From contig NC_065414.1 in the NCBI RefSeq assembly GCF_024362695.1, positions 2,063,501 to 2,127,500 of the forward strand: a DNA stretch of 64,000 nt, given 5' to 3'. The notes under the pieces are model-generated. The model saw only the letters and a list, made by a program, of their open reading frames with translations, was not told the DNA's origin and ran no database searches. Of this stretch, positions 20,721-33,003 are shown in pieces; positions within the stretch are counted from its first letter, which is position 1, and each line of letters opens with the position of its first letter. Made by a program: the position numbers and the translations under genes. The stretch is from Pectinophora gossypiella (taxonomy: Eukaryota; Arthropoda; Insecta; Lepidoptera; Gelechiidae).

Positions 20721-21896
20721 TGTTTCGTACTTTAGGATTTGGGGGGCCCTCGGGGGCCCGAAATTGGGGGCGCTCTTCGGTATGCATTGATGTGCTACGC
20801 CTAGATTCCGGTTTGAACCGTTCGAAGTTCTGAAGTTTGAAACCTTTAGATGACTTGAAGATATAGTGACCCCTTGTTTGGTGTTATTGTATATTATCAC
20901 CAGCACATCGATACATACGACTCTATACTACGTTGTGTACACCGTAGTATACAAAACTAATAAACATCGCTTGCGCATGTACCATGTTTGACTCCAAATT
21001 TCAAACTTACACGCACATAGCTAAATAGCTTTGGTTGAATTATAATATTTCTCCGTAGAATAATCACATATTCGGAGCGCCGATGTTGTGTGCCTTTGAT
21101 TTCCATTACAACTTGTAAACATTGTCTACATCAAAATTGTTCTGTGTGTCCAATTCAGTCTTCAACGTTGGGACAAGACTAGTCTTCCATAGAAACTAGA
21201 TGTGTTTTTGAAATATTTTCTAGAATCCAAAACAGTTTTGTCGACTGTATGATAAATGGATAAAAATATTTCATTTGACAAGCAATTGAAACATAGTTTC
21301 AATGGGAGAATGGTTTTGAGTTTGACTAAAAAACACTTCTCTTACAACATTGTTTTCGTGTAAATTTTGTAAATATGTATTAGTGTTTTAAGCATCTGTT
21401 GCTAATTGATATTGTTTATGGATTTACTATGTAGTATATCCAGCCAGGGTTACCCTAGTATGGTCGCTACGTGTATAGATAAACAGGTCGCGCAGCTGCA
21501 GTGGACAGTCACTTGACAAATGTTACATTTCCCAAAGGGTAATCGTAGCAATATTCTAGTACGAATATTGCTATCTTTTCCCCACTGCTCCACTGTTCGC
21601 TACTCGTTTACGATGTCTTTGGACTATTATAAAGTTGGTGCTGTCTTATTTACCTCATAGCCTAAATAGTTAGAAAATTCTACTCTAGGCGTATTTTACA
21701 ACAGTCAAATATAGGATAGTAACGGAATGTTTCGTCGACTTTATCAGAAAAATGAGAAGTGCCTTCTTTTAGATATTTCAAGTTATTTAGTAATCGTTCT
21801 AATATCATCTATATTGTCAGTATGTATGTTGTCAGTTTCACAAATAAGTCTATACCATATAGGTGTCGTGATATTGCAATGATTATTAACCAATGA

Positions 21897-22971
21897 AGGA
21901 CTTTCCAATCGGCGTTCCCCAAAAACACGATAGATGGCGTTGTTAAGTTTTTTCTTCGTTTAAACTTCTAATTTCATGGATAACAGACATAAAACATGGA
22001 CATAAAATATGCATCTTTTATCTTTGTTTCTGGGTATAAATGATGACCCTTTTTATTACACCAAGGTACAATTACAACTTCCACCCATTATTATTCTGAT
22101 CAAAATAAAGAGAATCAATATAGGTAGCAACATAATTCTATACATAATGTGATCCAAATATCAAGCAACAATTAGTTTTATACCGGGTGTTAGTGACATC
22201 GTAACGAAAAATAAATGGAACGTCTATTTGATTGTACTAAAAACGATGATAGGTGTTTTTCTTGTTGCAAATGTTTAATAAGATTTTGAGTTTTTACTAC
22301 GCCGCAATGTAAACCAAACAACGCGAAACAGTCGCTAAACCTACCTACCTACGCGCGGCTACGTTACCCGTGCGTGATACGATGTTGATACCTAGGTAGG
22401 AGTTTTCGTTCTCTTTTATTTAGATGCTTATTAAAATGTCCCTAACTTATTAAATACCCTACTCTTACCTTACCTTAATCGTTATTCCTTCGGATGAAGT
22501 ACCTAGGTACCCTAGAACATGTCACGTCACGTAGGTATGCAACATCGCGTATCCTACGCGGTAGGTAGGTATCACACGCACTCACATACACAACACCATG
22601 CTCTTTAATAAAACATCAACAATCTTCCATACTCTTGCGTAGTAAATGGTCTATGATCCATAATCATAGTCGACACTACTCATTTACAAAATAAAACACT
22701 CACAAACACGAAAAAAATATCCTCGCAAAATTTCACGCGATTCGGGTCAAGGTTAGCATTCGACTGAGCGGAAGCGAAATTTTGCGACAGAAAATTCCAC
22801 ATATCAACTCAGAATATACTTACACTCGGTATATGCTTCTCCCATTACATTACATTTTTGAACAATTATGTACCCCAGTAATGAGAAAATAGGTAATTAT
22901 CACGTTAAAGGGAACAACACCATCTATCGTGTGTTTGGGGAACACCGATTGGAAAATCCCTCTTTTGGACC
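21897..22971. mobile_element. Non-autonomous DNA transposon with ~50-bp inverted ends
   Basis: Left end GGACTTTCCAATCGGCGTTC, then CCCAAAAACACGATAGATGG; the right end carries the reverse complement with few changes (CCATCTATCGTGTGTTTGGG, GAACACCGATTGG). 1.07 kb with no transposase. A segment near 22187 (TTAGTGACATCGTAACGAA) matches the end of the MITEs at 49.4 and 59.6 kb, so it may hold a nested fragment. Confidence 0.65.
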
Positions 22972-23178
22972 TCGCAGCTATAACTATTCTATTGTAATCC
23001 TGGCCTTAAATATAGAGGAGAGATACGTTTGATGTTTTTTTTTTCTTTTAATTTAAACTTTTTTACAAGTTGTTTTGTTGGATGTTGTGAGAATATGTGG
23101 TCCCAGAATTGGATTCACAATCATTTTGTTGAAATAAAGTTTGGAATTTACTTGGATGTATTAGTTGGAGCATGCTAA

Positions 23179-23334
23179 GGGTGGTTTCACACTACATCCG
23201 ATCCGTGTACGTGAATAAGCGATCCGAAGTAGTTGTGTCTATTTGTATCTTACGCACTATGTCCGATTTCCGTCATTGAATATCTCTAAGTAATTTTCTA
23301 CTATCCGTCATTCGGATGTAGTGTGAAAACGCCC
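23179..23334. mobile_element. 156-bp MITE with TAA target duplication
   Basis: Ends GGGTGGTTTCACACTACATCC and the reverse complement of GGATGTAGTGTGAAAACGCCC mirror each other. TAA lies at 23176-23178 and 23335-23337. PIF/Harbinger-like by duplication size. Confidence 0.75.
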
Positions 23335-23339
23335 TAAGT

Positions 23340-25500
23340 GTGTGCGTTACACAGTGTGCCGTATATTTTATACACAATTTATAAACAAATGCATGACTTA
23401 TGTTATATTATCACACTTTGTGGAAGTCTAATTTGAAATTGCTCAACTGTTGTTCTTCAACATTGACTAAATTAGCATTTTGTGGGGTGTAGAGTGCTGT
23501 GTTGGCATAGTTTCGGAAAGCGTAAAGTACTTGCGAGTACTAATGTAAATTTAAATAAACTGGACTCTATTATTCCGAAAAAAATGTTGTAAATTTGATA
23601 TTTTAACTCTAATTTATAAAAATGTTACATACTGAACGAGTGAATTGTGATAAATTGAAATTATCATTGTTTTGGCCGCGGTCTTTTTACGACGTTACGT
23701 GTGTCTCTCGCTCCACCGTTTAGAGAGAGACTAGAGAGAGACAGTATGAATGTGGCCCATTTTCTTTGTTAGGATGAAAAGTACGACAGGGACATTCCTG
23801 CGTTGTCTGTGAGAGTATTTTTATATAGCTAGGATATTTTATTTAATCATCAGAAATAGTTTAATGGCCTTTCATAAATACCATTACAGCAGTAAGACTA
23901 AAAATAATCTACCCTAACCTGATTACTTAAAGCCAGGCTTCGTACACTTGCTATTTAACAATCGTATAGAGAAAGTATACGTAGAATTAGCAAAACCTAT
24001 GTTCCTACGTTAGGGTCGTACATTTTGGAGTTGATCACGCACGTTTTTCACCAAAAGATTTTTGTTCAAGTTGAAAAGAATTTAGGGAAATTGCTTGTAT
24101 ATTTTGTTTTGTAATTGAAGCACTTTTCCTAAGTTCGCCAAAGGGTCATTCAAGAAATGGCGAGGAATCAGGTAAGTGCAACAGGTCAAACGGAACATAA
24201 ATGACTAAATCGATGGTGAAACTAGTGCTTATAATTATGCATTTCAATTAGGTCTGGGCTACGGCCCAGGTCTGCGACTGGTCTCTTAAGTGCTTTACTT
24301 AAGATTAAAATTTGAATGTGTATTTTTGTATCATCACTCAATGTACTTATACAATTATCTGTAAGTTAAAACGGGCTGTGAGTGACAACAGGTACCTACG
24401 CGTCTCACGCGCAATCTCTTTTAACTTAGAGGTTAAATTAATGTAAAAAAAAAACATAAATTTATCACATCATAGAATGCAAATTATTATCAAATTTCTT
24501 AAGGGGTTCCAAGTAATTTATTATTAATTTAAAAAAAAATCGTCTCTTCAATTTGGTATGGAACTGTGTCAAATTGCCACAAATATATTTTGACAAAGTT
24601 TCATATCGAAAGTGTTTACCTGACAAAAAGTTTTGTTACATAAAATGTATACAGGCAGATAGTAGTAGAAGTTTGTAAAAACGTAAAAAATTATTAAGGA
24701 AGTGTAAATGTTAAATTAATATTAAATTTAATGTAAAGTTTTCAAAATAAATACAGGCATATTACATAGGTGTTATTTATTTTATGTGTCGTGTACAAAA
24801 CAGTGTAACCTTTTTATTTATTTATATATTTACAATTTATTGTACAAATAAACAAAGACAACTAACGAGTTAATAAAAGTCACTATTATGTCTTATTATC
24901 GTTGCAATAACGTTAGCATTCACTGAATTCAGGTGCAACTTTTACTATTCCTAACGTTAAAAAAGAAACAGTAAATTGGTTCGAAAGTACCAGGCGGTCA
25001 TCGCTCGCAGTAGGCCTGCCTGCAGGTAGCTAATTAGGCGGCAGATGCGAGGACACGTGCGTCCGGCACTCACGCCAACCCAAACTTCGAAAAAAAATCA
25101 ATCGTGAGTAAAAAAAAGTGATAAATGTACGGTTAATGTGTTCGAAATATACTACCACTTTCTTGATCCTTGATTGCGACAAGAACGTCACCCTATCGTA
25201 GATTGATTAGATTTATTCTCTTGTCTCTTTCGTACTAAGCTGTATACTTTGCGTGCGAAAGAGATAGGTACATCTCGTTACTTTCACACTAAGCAATGTC
25301 TGTCCTGTTGCATTATATATTAACGATATCAAGCAGTCTTATTAATGTAATTCCAATTCATGTTTATTTATACGCATCATACATACATCGACTACACGCT
25401 ATATCCCTAATGGGCTGCACAAGTCGTTAGAAGAATTTGTAGTCCAGAAAGAAAGGAGTTGTTGCATACCCGTATAACGCAGTTAAGTGACAGCAGGACA
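23340..25500. other. AT-rich spacer, nothing recognised
   Basis: No supported reading frame, repeat family or RNA gene. It contains several AATAAA-type hexamers and could include distal 3' UTR of the ligase gene. Confidence 0.4.
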
Positions 25501-25508
25501 GAGATATA

Positions 25509-25767
25509 GTACGGTCACGAGCATTAATATGTATACACTTTGGTACCATGTCACATTAACTTTTTTGACAAATTGAACTGTAAGTCTCACTCTCTCTATT
25601 TAAGAGCTGCGCTCTTGTCGGTGGAGTAATCGCTATTCCTCTCTTCTTCCCGCCAAAACCCACTAAAAGCCCAAACCCATAAACCAACCCATTAAGTCTC
25701 ACTAAATGTCAAATATGTTAGTGCGACAGAGTCCTAAAGTGGGTACATTATATTGCTCATGAAAGTG
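25509..25767 (+). repeat. Dispersed repeat A, copy 3, interrupted by a LINE tail
   Basis: The repeat is split at 25592-25692 by 101 bases. The 11-base block TAAGTCTCACT occurs on both sides (25581-25591, 25693-25703), a target-site duplication. Confidence 0.8.
25592..25692 (-). mobile_element. Severely truncated LINE tail insertion
   Basis: Read on the minus strand it ends GATTACTCCACCGACAAGAG then CGCAGCTCTTAAATAGAGAG, the same 3' end as the LINE tail at 58024-58470. Flanked by an 11-base duplication. Confidence 0.8.
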
Positions 25768-25939
25768 CGTAAAGTACGAAAGACACGAGAGATATGTCAC
25801 TAATCATGCTAAGTATGTAGAATAGGGTATAGAATCCAGTTCAATATCATGTAGTTATTATACAACGTTTTAAGACATAAAATGGAGGTTGCCACCCTCG
25901 CTGGTATGCTGATTCACCACGTAATTTATAGATAGAATT

Positions 25940-26111
25940 TTAATATCCATGACCCTGAATAATGCGACAGGCTCGCGAGTCCCGCTGCAAAACGACAAAA
26001 CTAAGTTATGTCTTTGACCCGCGCGCGGTAAACAACGAGCGCGCGCCGCGCCGCGCAATTACTGCCAAGGTGCGTGCGGCCGCGCAGCTGACTGCGCACC
26101 TGCCGCCATCT
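25940..26111. other. GC-rich block beside the piggyBac-like insertion
   Basis: Contains CGCGCGCCGCGCCGCGC and GTGCGGCCGCGCAGCTGACT. CpG-rich against an AT-rich background; it might be a promoter or another repeat. No exon recognised. Confidence 0.3.
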
Positions 26112-26115
26112 TTAA

Positions 26116-27097
26116 CCCTAGGATGGTAACAGGGGTGACTCAACACCCCACGCGAGCAATCACGTGCCGATTTATTGAAAATTATTAGCTATCCCGCTCT
26201 AGCATTTTGTGTATTCTTTTGTTTTACTGTCAGTCATCAGTAGCCGTTGCGCGGTGGGTGCGGCAGCACGTCAATTTCGTTCTGCAGGTATGTGTGGGGT
26301 GATGCGTCACCCCTGTTACTATTTAGGTAGGTATTTTGTTTTGTTCAAAGGTGAACAAATCGGTGATATTGCTATCTACTATGCACAATAAGGAAGAAGT
26401 TAATCCCACAACGCACAAGCCAATTATAATTGAGGACTACAATGCGATATACCTTTGACAAGATGATGCACAATTATACGACTGCAAGGGGTACTCGACG
26501 CTGGCCTCTTAGATTTTTCTTTGGCATGTTAGATCAAGCAGGGATCAATTCTATGATTCTCTATCTAGAAGTTAAGCATCCGAATACGCCAGCTAACAAA
26601 TTCAGAAACAATTTCCTGAAAAAAACTAGCAATACAGCTAGCCGAGCCGCACATGAAACGACGTTTGGAGTCAAATTTACCTCGACTACTATCGGGAAAT
26701 ATAAGGGCCATTCTAAATGTTCCCGAAGAAGTTCCAGCAAGCGAACCCCCCGCCAAATTGCCAAAGCAAGCTCGATGTGCATTGTGTCCTCGAAAAAATG
26801 ACAAAAAAGTAAAGATTTTTTGTTCCAAATGTAAAAGACCTGCGTGCCCCGAACATCGCTTGGAAATTTGTCTTAATTGTGTTTAAGTTAGCAAAAAAAT
26901 TTTTTTTCTAATATAATTTCGTCTAGTTACTGATAGATCTCAAGAAAAGTGTTCCTTTAGTTTGTTTTAATAATAAAAAGTTTTATTTTTCATTAAACAA
27001 AAGTTTTTTACTCATTTAATAACACGCGTAGTAGCAGGGGTGACGTGGCACCCCTGTTACTATGCGTGGTCATTTAAATTATGTTACCATCCTAGGG
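26116..27097 (+). mobile_element. Deleted piggyBac-like element flanked by TTAA
   Basis: Ends CCCTAGGATGGTAAC and its near-perfect reverse complement GTTACCATCCTAGGG, flanked by TTAA at 26112-26115 and 27098-27101, the piggyBac target duplication. Subterminal motifs with CACCCCTGTTACTAT occur near both ends. Only the 3' third of the transposase frame remains, so the element is non-autonomous. Confidence 0.92.
26339..26884 (+). pseudogene. piggyBac transposase C-terminal remnant, two frameshifts
   Basis: Three frames are needed. First, KSVILLSTMHN and KPIIIEDYN (26354-26446). Second, FDKMMHNYTTARGTRRWPLR and FFGMLDQAGINSMILYL from about 26451. Third, AEPHMKRRLESNLPRLLS and the Cys-rich end CALCPRKNDKKVKIFCSKC, PEHRLEICLNC from 26641 to the stop. 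These are the post-catalytic part and the C-terminal zinc-binding cysteine domain that contacts the transposon ends in this family. The DDD catalytic core is absent. The shifts lie near 26447 and 26639. Confidence 0.9.
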
Positions 27098-27101
27098 TTA
27101 A

Positions 27102-27925
27102 CATTTCTTTAACTTTTTTTTCGCCATCGAAGTTATTGGCCTATTTTTTATGGCGCAAGCTGTTGCCCGTTTGGCCATCTGACGCCCGCATGTATAAAAT
27201 CCTTTGTTACCGTCCGTTGACTGAGGATTTCTCGAGGCGACGCTAGGATAATACCGGCAGCTGCCGTCTCGACGTTGAAAGCTCCCAGCCAGGTGTGGGT
27301 GCTCACGTGGATGTTTTAAACCTTTTCTACTGCCTATCATTTTTTTTATAGAAATCCTTAGATTTTTATTGTAACAAGTTCACGGTCCCTATACTTTTAT
27401 TCTGTCTGCGAATTAGTCTCTTTTGTTAAAGTTTACAAGTCCATTGATACAGTTTTAACAAAGAAATTCAATAACATGACAAAGTCGGAATGGATCATAC
27501 ATACAAAGCTAAGGTTAGGGTTAGTTTTGGTGTTATAATAAAAATAAATCAGAGGGACCTAGCCGTTTGCTTCGACATAGGTACTTATCTTTTCGCTGCC
27601 ACTTTCACATTTGGAAACACCATCTTACCTGTTATCTGTCGAAGCCACGATGAGCCAACCTTCATACTTAGTTGCTGATCTTCGCTATCTGGGGACTATG
27701 CGCAGTAAATCGGCGAGTCCGCATTGCTTTAGGCACAACCATATTCAGTTGTCATATTTAATTCCCGTAAGTACAATATTCTCCAACAATGTCGTGTTTC
27801 TGTAATATTTCTCTTTGAAATCATATAAACTTTTTTTTTACGCACTAATTAGATGACTTTTTAATGTAAATCTACGCACGCTGAACTGTTGATCCCGATA
27901 CCGTCCCCGCCGGCGCCGGCGTGGT
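27102..27925. other. Spacer, nothing recognised
   Basis: Mixed-composition sequence without a supported gene or a repeat that I could match inside the window. Confidence 0.4.
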
Positions 27926-27927
27926 CG

Positions 27928-28200
27928 ATGATTTCCGTCATTCAGCGCATATCGCTTTCGGCCCACTAGGATCGATTAATTCTTTCAAATATAATCCTCT
28001 CAGATGATGCCCTCAGCTAAGGTTTGCGCTCAACTGGGCACCCTCAGACCCTCAGTCTTAAACTTTGTGCTGGATGAGAGCCCTCAACGCTACCTATTTG
28101 TCCAGCCAAGTAGTAAATGCCATTTGCGCCAAATCTACATCAAGTCATGTGAAAAAATCTTGAACTTTCAACGTCGAACTGATGTGGTTACATGTGACCT
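27928..28200 (+). repeat. Dispersed repeat G, copy 1
   Basis: Shares ATCGATTAATTCTTTCAAAT-type sequence, AACTTTGTGCTGG, GAGAGCC and TTTGTCC blocks in order with 54735-54935. Noncoding. Confidence 0.55.
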
Positions 28201-29039
28201 ACTTTTGGTTCTGCCTACCCCAGTAAGGATTAACGAACTCGAGTTTGTATCTGACACTATTTAAAAAGTCAGTGTTGTATAAATAGAACTAGTGTTCTAC
28301 CAAGGTACGTAAACCAATTATTTTCACAAGCCACCCTACTGGTCGAGTGGTGCGGTCGGGTTCACCTGCTGTCGTGCAATTAGCCACCGTAATGACAAGC
28401 TATGCCTTTTACTTAATAAACAATGCCCGGCCGGGTACATCAGGTGTGTAAAGTAAATTGTCGGGCTGGTATTATTATCGGGTAACAGAAAAAACCCGTG
28501 CAAGTGCGAGTCACACTTGCGAACCGAGAGTTCCGTGTCCAGAAAATTATTTATTGTCTAGAAATTTATTTATTATTATTTTTAAACGGTTTTATATGTA
28601 GATATAATTATTATAATGTATTTCATATATTGCACCTCTTTTTATTCTCTTCCTTCTTATACTACCTCTGGGTTGGCTCGAAGAGATCTCTCTTAGAGAT
28701 AAGTCCACCCTTGTAAACGTCCATTTCACGTTTGTGATGTAACTAGTTGTTAAGTGCAATAAAGTATATAATTATAAAATTACTAAACCCGTTTGGCGAG
28801 TGCTGTGACGGATGCGTAAGCGGGAAAAAGTTCTATGTGTGAACTTAAGTCTGTACAACTGTGCACCCAAACTAGGCAACTACCTATGTATAGGCATAGA
28901 ATAAGGGATAATACTACATATAGTGATCAAACTCGAGCCTAGTATATTAAAAAATATATATAACGGTACTTACCTTAGATAATGTAATTCTTGTATGGAG
29001 TATCCAGAGTGTGCCACTCCCATCCCGAACTCTATACGA

Positions 29040-29192
29040 GTACGGTCACGAGGATTAATATGTATACACTTTGGTACCATGACACATTAACTTTGTTGAC
29101 AAATTGAACTGTAAGTCTCACAAATGTCAAATATGTTAGTGCGACAGAGTCCTAAATATAATGTACCCAATTATATTGCTCATGACTGTACT
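29040..29192 (+). repeat. Dispersed repeat A, copy 4
   Basis: Has ATGTATACACTTTGGTACCA and ATTATATTGCTCATGACTGT. It is preceded by TTGTATGGAGTATCCAGAG, which resembles 52833-52855. Confidence 0.75.
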
Positions 29193-29629
29193 ATAGGAAA
29201 CAGTTTTACTATTTTCATGAGAGAGGTCTACGTTCGTCGGAGAGTCTCAACATCGCACTGTCGATAGTTCCAAGTTCCTGAGATAATGATCTGTGAAATT
29301 TAGACGGAAATATAGTCGTACCTTAAAGGTTCCTTTTTAACATTTTGGTAGGGATCCCTAAAAGTGGGTACTCGGTTCTTGCTTAAGTGGCAGGAGGCGG
29401 TTGCATTCAGTTGCTAAGTCCCTTGTAGGGCCTATGACTATTTGCGGCTTTGTAGAGCAAAAATATTCGTTTAACTTTAAGGACGAATGTTCACATATTT
29501 CTTACGTATATTGGTCTTATCATTGTAAATGCGAAAAAAATAGGTGGATAGATATACATACACACCTTAAGCCTGTAATCCTATGGGACTGAGCAGAGAG
29601 AAATTGCTTATATCATGCTTTGAATGAAC

Positions 29630-29852
29630 ATCACCCTCATCTCACAGGGTCCGCTTATCTAACCTGAAGATTTGACAGGTCCGGTTTTACAGAAGTGACT
29701 GCCTGTCCGACCTTCGAAGGGTAAACCAGAACCAGCCCAATACAGGTTAGGTCACATACCTTCGAAACGTATTTCTCGGGAATGTGGGTTACCTCACGAA
29801 GTTTTCTTTCACCGCGGAGGACGTGGTAATCATTTATGAGCCAACATGATCC
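29630..29852 (-). mobile_element. SINE family S2, minus strand, head missing
   Basis: Tail CAGGGTCCGCTTATCTAACC and body ACAGGTTAGGTCACATACC match the reverse of 46455-46766. The tRNA head is absent. Confidence 0.75.
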
Positions 29853-30472
29853 AAAGAGAAACAATAAACACAGAAGAATACTATTTAGGCTTAAATAAAT
29901 AAGTGTTACAAAAAACACATGTCATTGTTTAAAAACTAGATATTAATTACACTTAAAGTTAGTCAAATAGCCCGCCTCGGAGCATACCCGGCTCAAATGT
30001 ACTTACCCATCACGCTGGCCGCGTTGCCGCGTTTTATTTAGGCTTTATTTTCCTTTTAGCGCAAAAATATTAATCTTACTTTTAGATAGACAAGGCACAA
30101 CAAAACAAACAAAATGAGATGACACTAACAAAATGACATGTACATAGAACTAACCAAGTATGTATCTCGCTCTAAGTTCTATAGCGTAACATTGTATTTG
30201 TTTTCATGAGAATTACGAGATCAATGGTGGCAGGGCCCAATGGGGCCCTGGATCGATGGTGTGGCCCCGAAACTAGGTCATCCGCTCCGTGGTTGCTCGC
30301 ACCCTCTGCCCCACTGAGGTGCGCCTTGCATCGGCTATCTATCCCTGGATATGACATTGTGCTATAATTATCTATAAGTACTTTTATGTAGAATTCTATG
30401 ACATAGATAGGTAGAGACAGTATATTTTTTAATAATTATTATTATTGCCAAGAAAGAACACACATACATATT

Positions 30473-30846
30473 GGTGCTGATTCCACTACACACCACTTAA
30501 ATTTATTTTAAGTTATACCTGTCATTTTCTCATCCACCGAAAAGGAAAGGGACTGTTATTCGACAGGCACAAAGTTTATGGAACACATGTCAATTTTAGG
30601 CAGAAATTAAACAGCCCTATACGAATTTTACACTGGCCAATAACCCGACAAAATTCAATTGACAACACATGTCAAACGGGCTGTATATCAGCGAGATGCC
30701 CATTTGATTTGCCATTCGATAGAGTTCATTCACACTTTCATTTTAAAATTAACAGTTGTCAATCATCCATCCCTTTCCTTTTCCGCGGATAAGAAAATGA
30801 CAAGTATATCTTAAAATAAAATTAGGTGTCTGCAGGAATCAGCACC
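30473..30846. mobile_element. 374-bp inverted-repeat element
   Basis: Starts GGTGCTGATTCC and ends GGAATCAGCACC. The sub-ends TTATTTTAAGTTATACCTG and GACAAGTATATCTTAAAATA also mirror each other. No coding. A half copy lies at 16287-16475. Confidence 0.75.
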
Positions 30847-30954
30847 GTTACTTGAAACTTAAAAATAAGATAGGTATGCTACCTATTTGATACAGTGAAG
30901 CAGCGTGGTGGAGTTATTAAATAACTTGTAATGTATACCCTCATTGATTTAAAA

Positions 30955-31095
30955 GAGGTGTTGCTGTTGCAGTTTCTTGTCTTTCTTCTCTTCAGCCATA
31001 ACACTTTGCGAAATAACGTAAAATCAAAAATGTTATATTGACCTTCAACAAGTTTATCAATGATAATTACGTTGAATAAATGATTCTGATTTCTG
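30955..31095 (-). repeat. Dispersed repeat H, reverse copy
   Basis: Counterpart of 56435-56595 in opposite orientation: TTCAGCCATAACACTTTGCG and GATAATTACGTTGAATAAA. A 120-residue minus-strand frame covers it but is not recognised and is likely chance. Confidence 0.55.
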
Positions 31096-31713
31096 GAGTA
31101 TTGACCCCATAATACTGCGAGGTCTCTACAATAAAAATCCTTTTTTACTTTTTCGCCTTTTTTACCTAAAGTTGTAACGTGCACTGCTCTATTTTGGTTC
31201 ACCAACTGAGAATATAAAACTACTAGGTCAAAGTTTAACAAACGATGTAGAAAGATACGATATCGTTACTAGAGTCATCAGAAATACATCATGGCTGGTT
31301 AGGGGGCTAGGAGTGCATAGATTTGAAGCGATACTTGCTCGGCAGCTCCCGGGTTCATTAAGATACTTCAGGCGTTTTGAGATACTATGACGTCATTGAG
31401 AACTGCTAGTATAGGACATAAATTATTTTAAATCAGTAGCATGTTCGGAGAGATTGTGTGCCTCTTGGCAGATCCAGTGTCCGTAGCGGCAAAGCTTGTA
31501 GGTACTTATATAAATACTGTACTGTGTCTCTTAGGAATAACAATCCCTGAACAGCATGGTGTAGTGCTGTAATGGTGTTCTTTTGTAAATTGATGATTTG
31601 GTCATCATTAAACGCTCTAAACTATGAGACTGGCATAACCACCAAGAGTGGCTCAAGCCTCGAAAAAAAAAATAGATTAAAAAAAAGAAAAAAAACTAGC
31701 ATGTTCGACTACA

Positions 31714-31903
31714 ACTTCCGCGGTCCAGTGGTTGAGCATTTGGCTCACGATATAGACGTCCCGAGCTCGAATCCCGGTGAGGACATATCACTAAATTCAC
31801 TTTGTAATCCCTAGAGAGCCTGGAAGGCACGTTAAGCAGTTGGTCCCGGTTACTACTTACTCACGTAAGTATGTCGTAGTTACACGAACTATGTCACGGG
31901 CCT
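31714..31903 (+). mobile_element. SINE family S1, plus-strand copy of a tail-to-tail pair
   Basis: Head CGGTCCAGTGGTTGAGC and box B CTCGAATCCCGGTGAGG, with part of the body deleted before AAGGCACGTTAAGC. It runs into the next, oppositely oriented copy. Confidence 0.8.
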
Positions 31904-31905
31904 TG

Positions 31906-32120
31906 ATACTTACATTAGTAAGTAGTAACCGGGATCAACGGCTTAACGTGCCTTCCGAAGTACGGATCATCTTACTTTTTGGACAATCAGGTGATCAGCC
32001 TGTAGTGTCCTAACCAAACTAGGGATCACAAGGTGATTTTTGTGATATGTCACCACCGGGATTTGAACCCGGAACCTCCGGATCGTGAGCCCAACGCTCA
32101 ACCACTGGACCACTGAGGCC
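31906..32120 (-). mobile_element. SINE family S1, minus-strand copy of a tail-to-tail pair
   Basis: Body CAACGGCTTAACGTGCC and head CCACCGGGATTTGAACCCGG, ending ACCACTGGACCACTGAGGCC. With 31714-31903 it forms a large imperfect inverted repeat. Confidence 0.8.
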
Positions 32121-32713
32121 GTTATCCAGTAGTTATATTAATCTACTAGGTAAGTATTACCGGCATTTCCTCAATACACCTTCTAGCAACTCTACATTCC
32201 TGGTTATTCATGGGGTTAATGTCCATGTTAATACGCGTTCGGTCTCATTTTACGATTTTAATCATCGCGGACAATATCGTTTTGCTGGTTATTGGGACGT
32301 GTGTTGATGGTCGACCTTTATGACTCCCGTTCACCCCTCATGGTTCACTCCACGTACCTAGTTATGTATAAAAATAAGATACAGGAATTTGATATCACGT
32401 AATTTCCAAGATATAGCCTCGCTCCCTGTTATGTGGGATTTAAACACCGCTGGCGGATGTGGGTGTCAATACCATACACCTTTGCCTACCCTTCGGGGGT
32501 ACAGGCGTGTTGCTACGCTATGATACAGGAAAATATACCTTAATGCAAAGACAACTTTTCATTTTGTCTCAAAATCGATTCGTTTTTGATCTTCTTTTTC
32601 TTTCCTTGGGTTGTGGGATTAGTGACTCCATCAACCTTACTATTGAGCCTCCTGAATACAGTTTTTTTTTTCAATTTGAATTTTCTCATAATGAAACAAT
32701 TTTTAAAGCTCAT

Positions 32714-33003
32714 CATCATCATCACCAGCCCATTAACGTCCCCACTGCTGGGGCACGGGCCTTCCCTATGGATGGATAGGGAGATCGGGCCTTAAACCAC
32801 CACGCGGGCCCAGTGCGGATTGATGGTTATTAACGACTGCTAATGCAGCCGGGACCAACGGCTTAACGTGCCTTCCGAAGCACGGAGGAGCTCGGTGGCG
32901 CAGCGGTAAACGCGCTCGGTTTGCGATTGTTGAAGTAAAGCAACTTTCGCAGAGGCCGGTCATAGGATGGGTGACCACAAAAAAAAAAAAAGTTTTCATC
33001 TCG
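32714..33003 (-). mobile_element. SINE family S3 with inverted 5' half
   Basis: The tail half is in minus orientation up to ACGGAGGAGCTCG. Then the tRNA-like head appears in plus orientation (GGTGGCGCAGCGGTAAACGC to GTTTTCATCTCG). The whole is flanked by AAAGCTCAT at 32705-32713 and 33004-33012. Confidence 0.85.

Noticed and set aside
30879..31241. 120-codon minus-strand frame
   Set aside because: Overlaps dispersed repeat H and has no recognisable motif.
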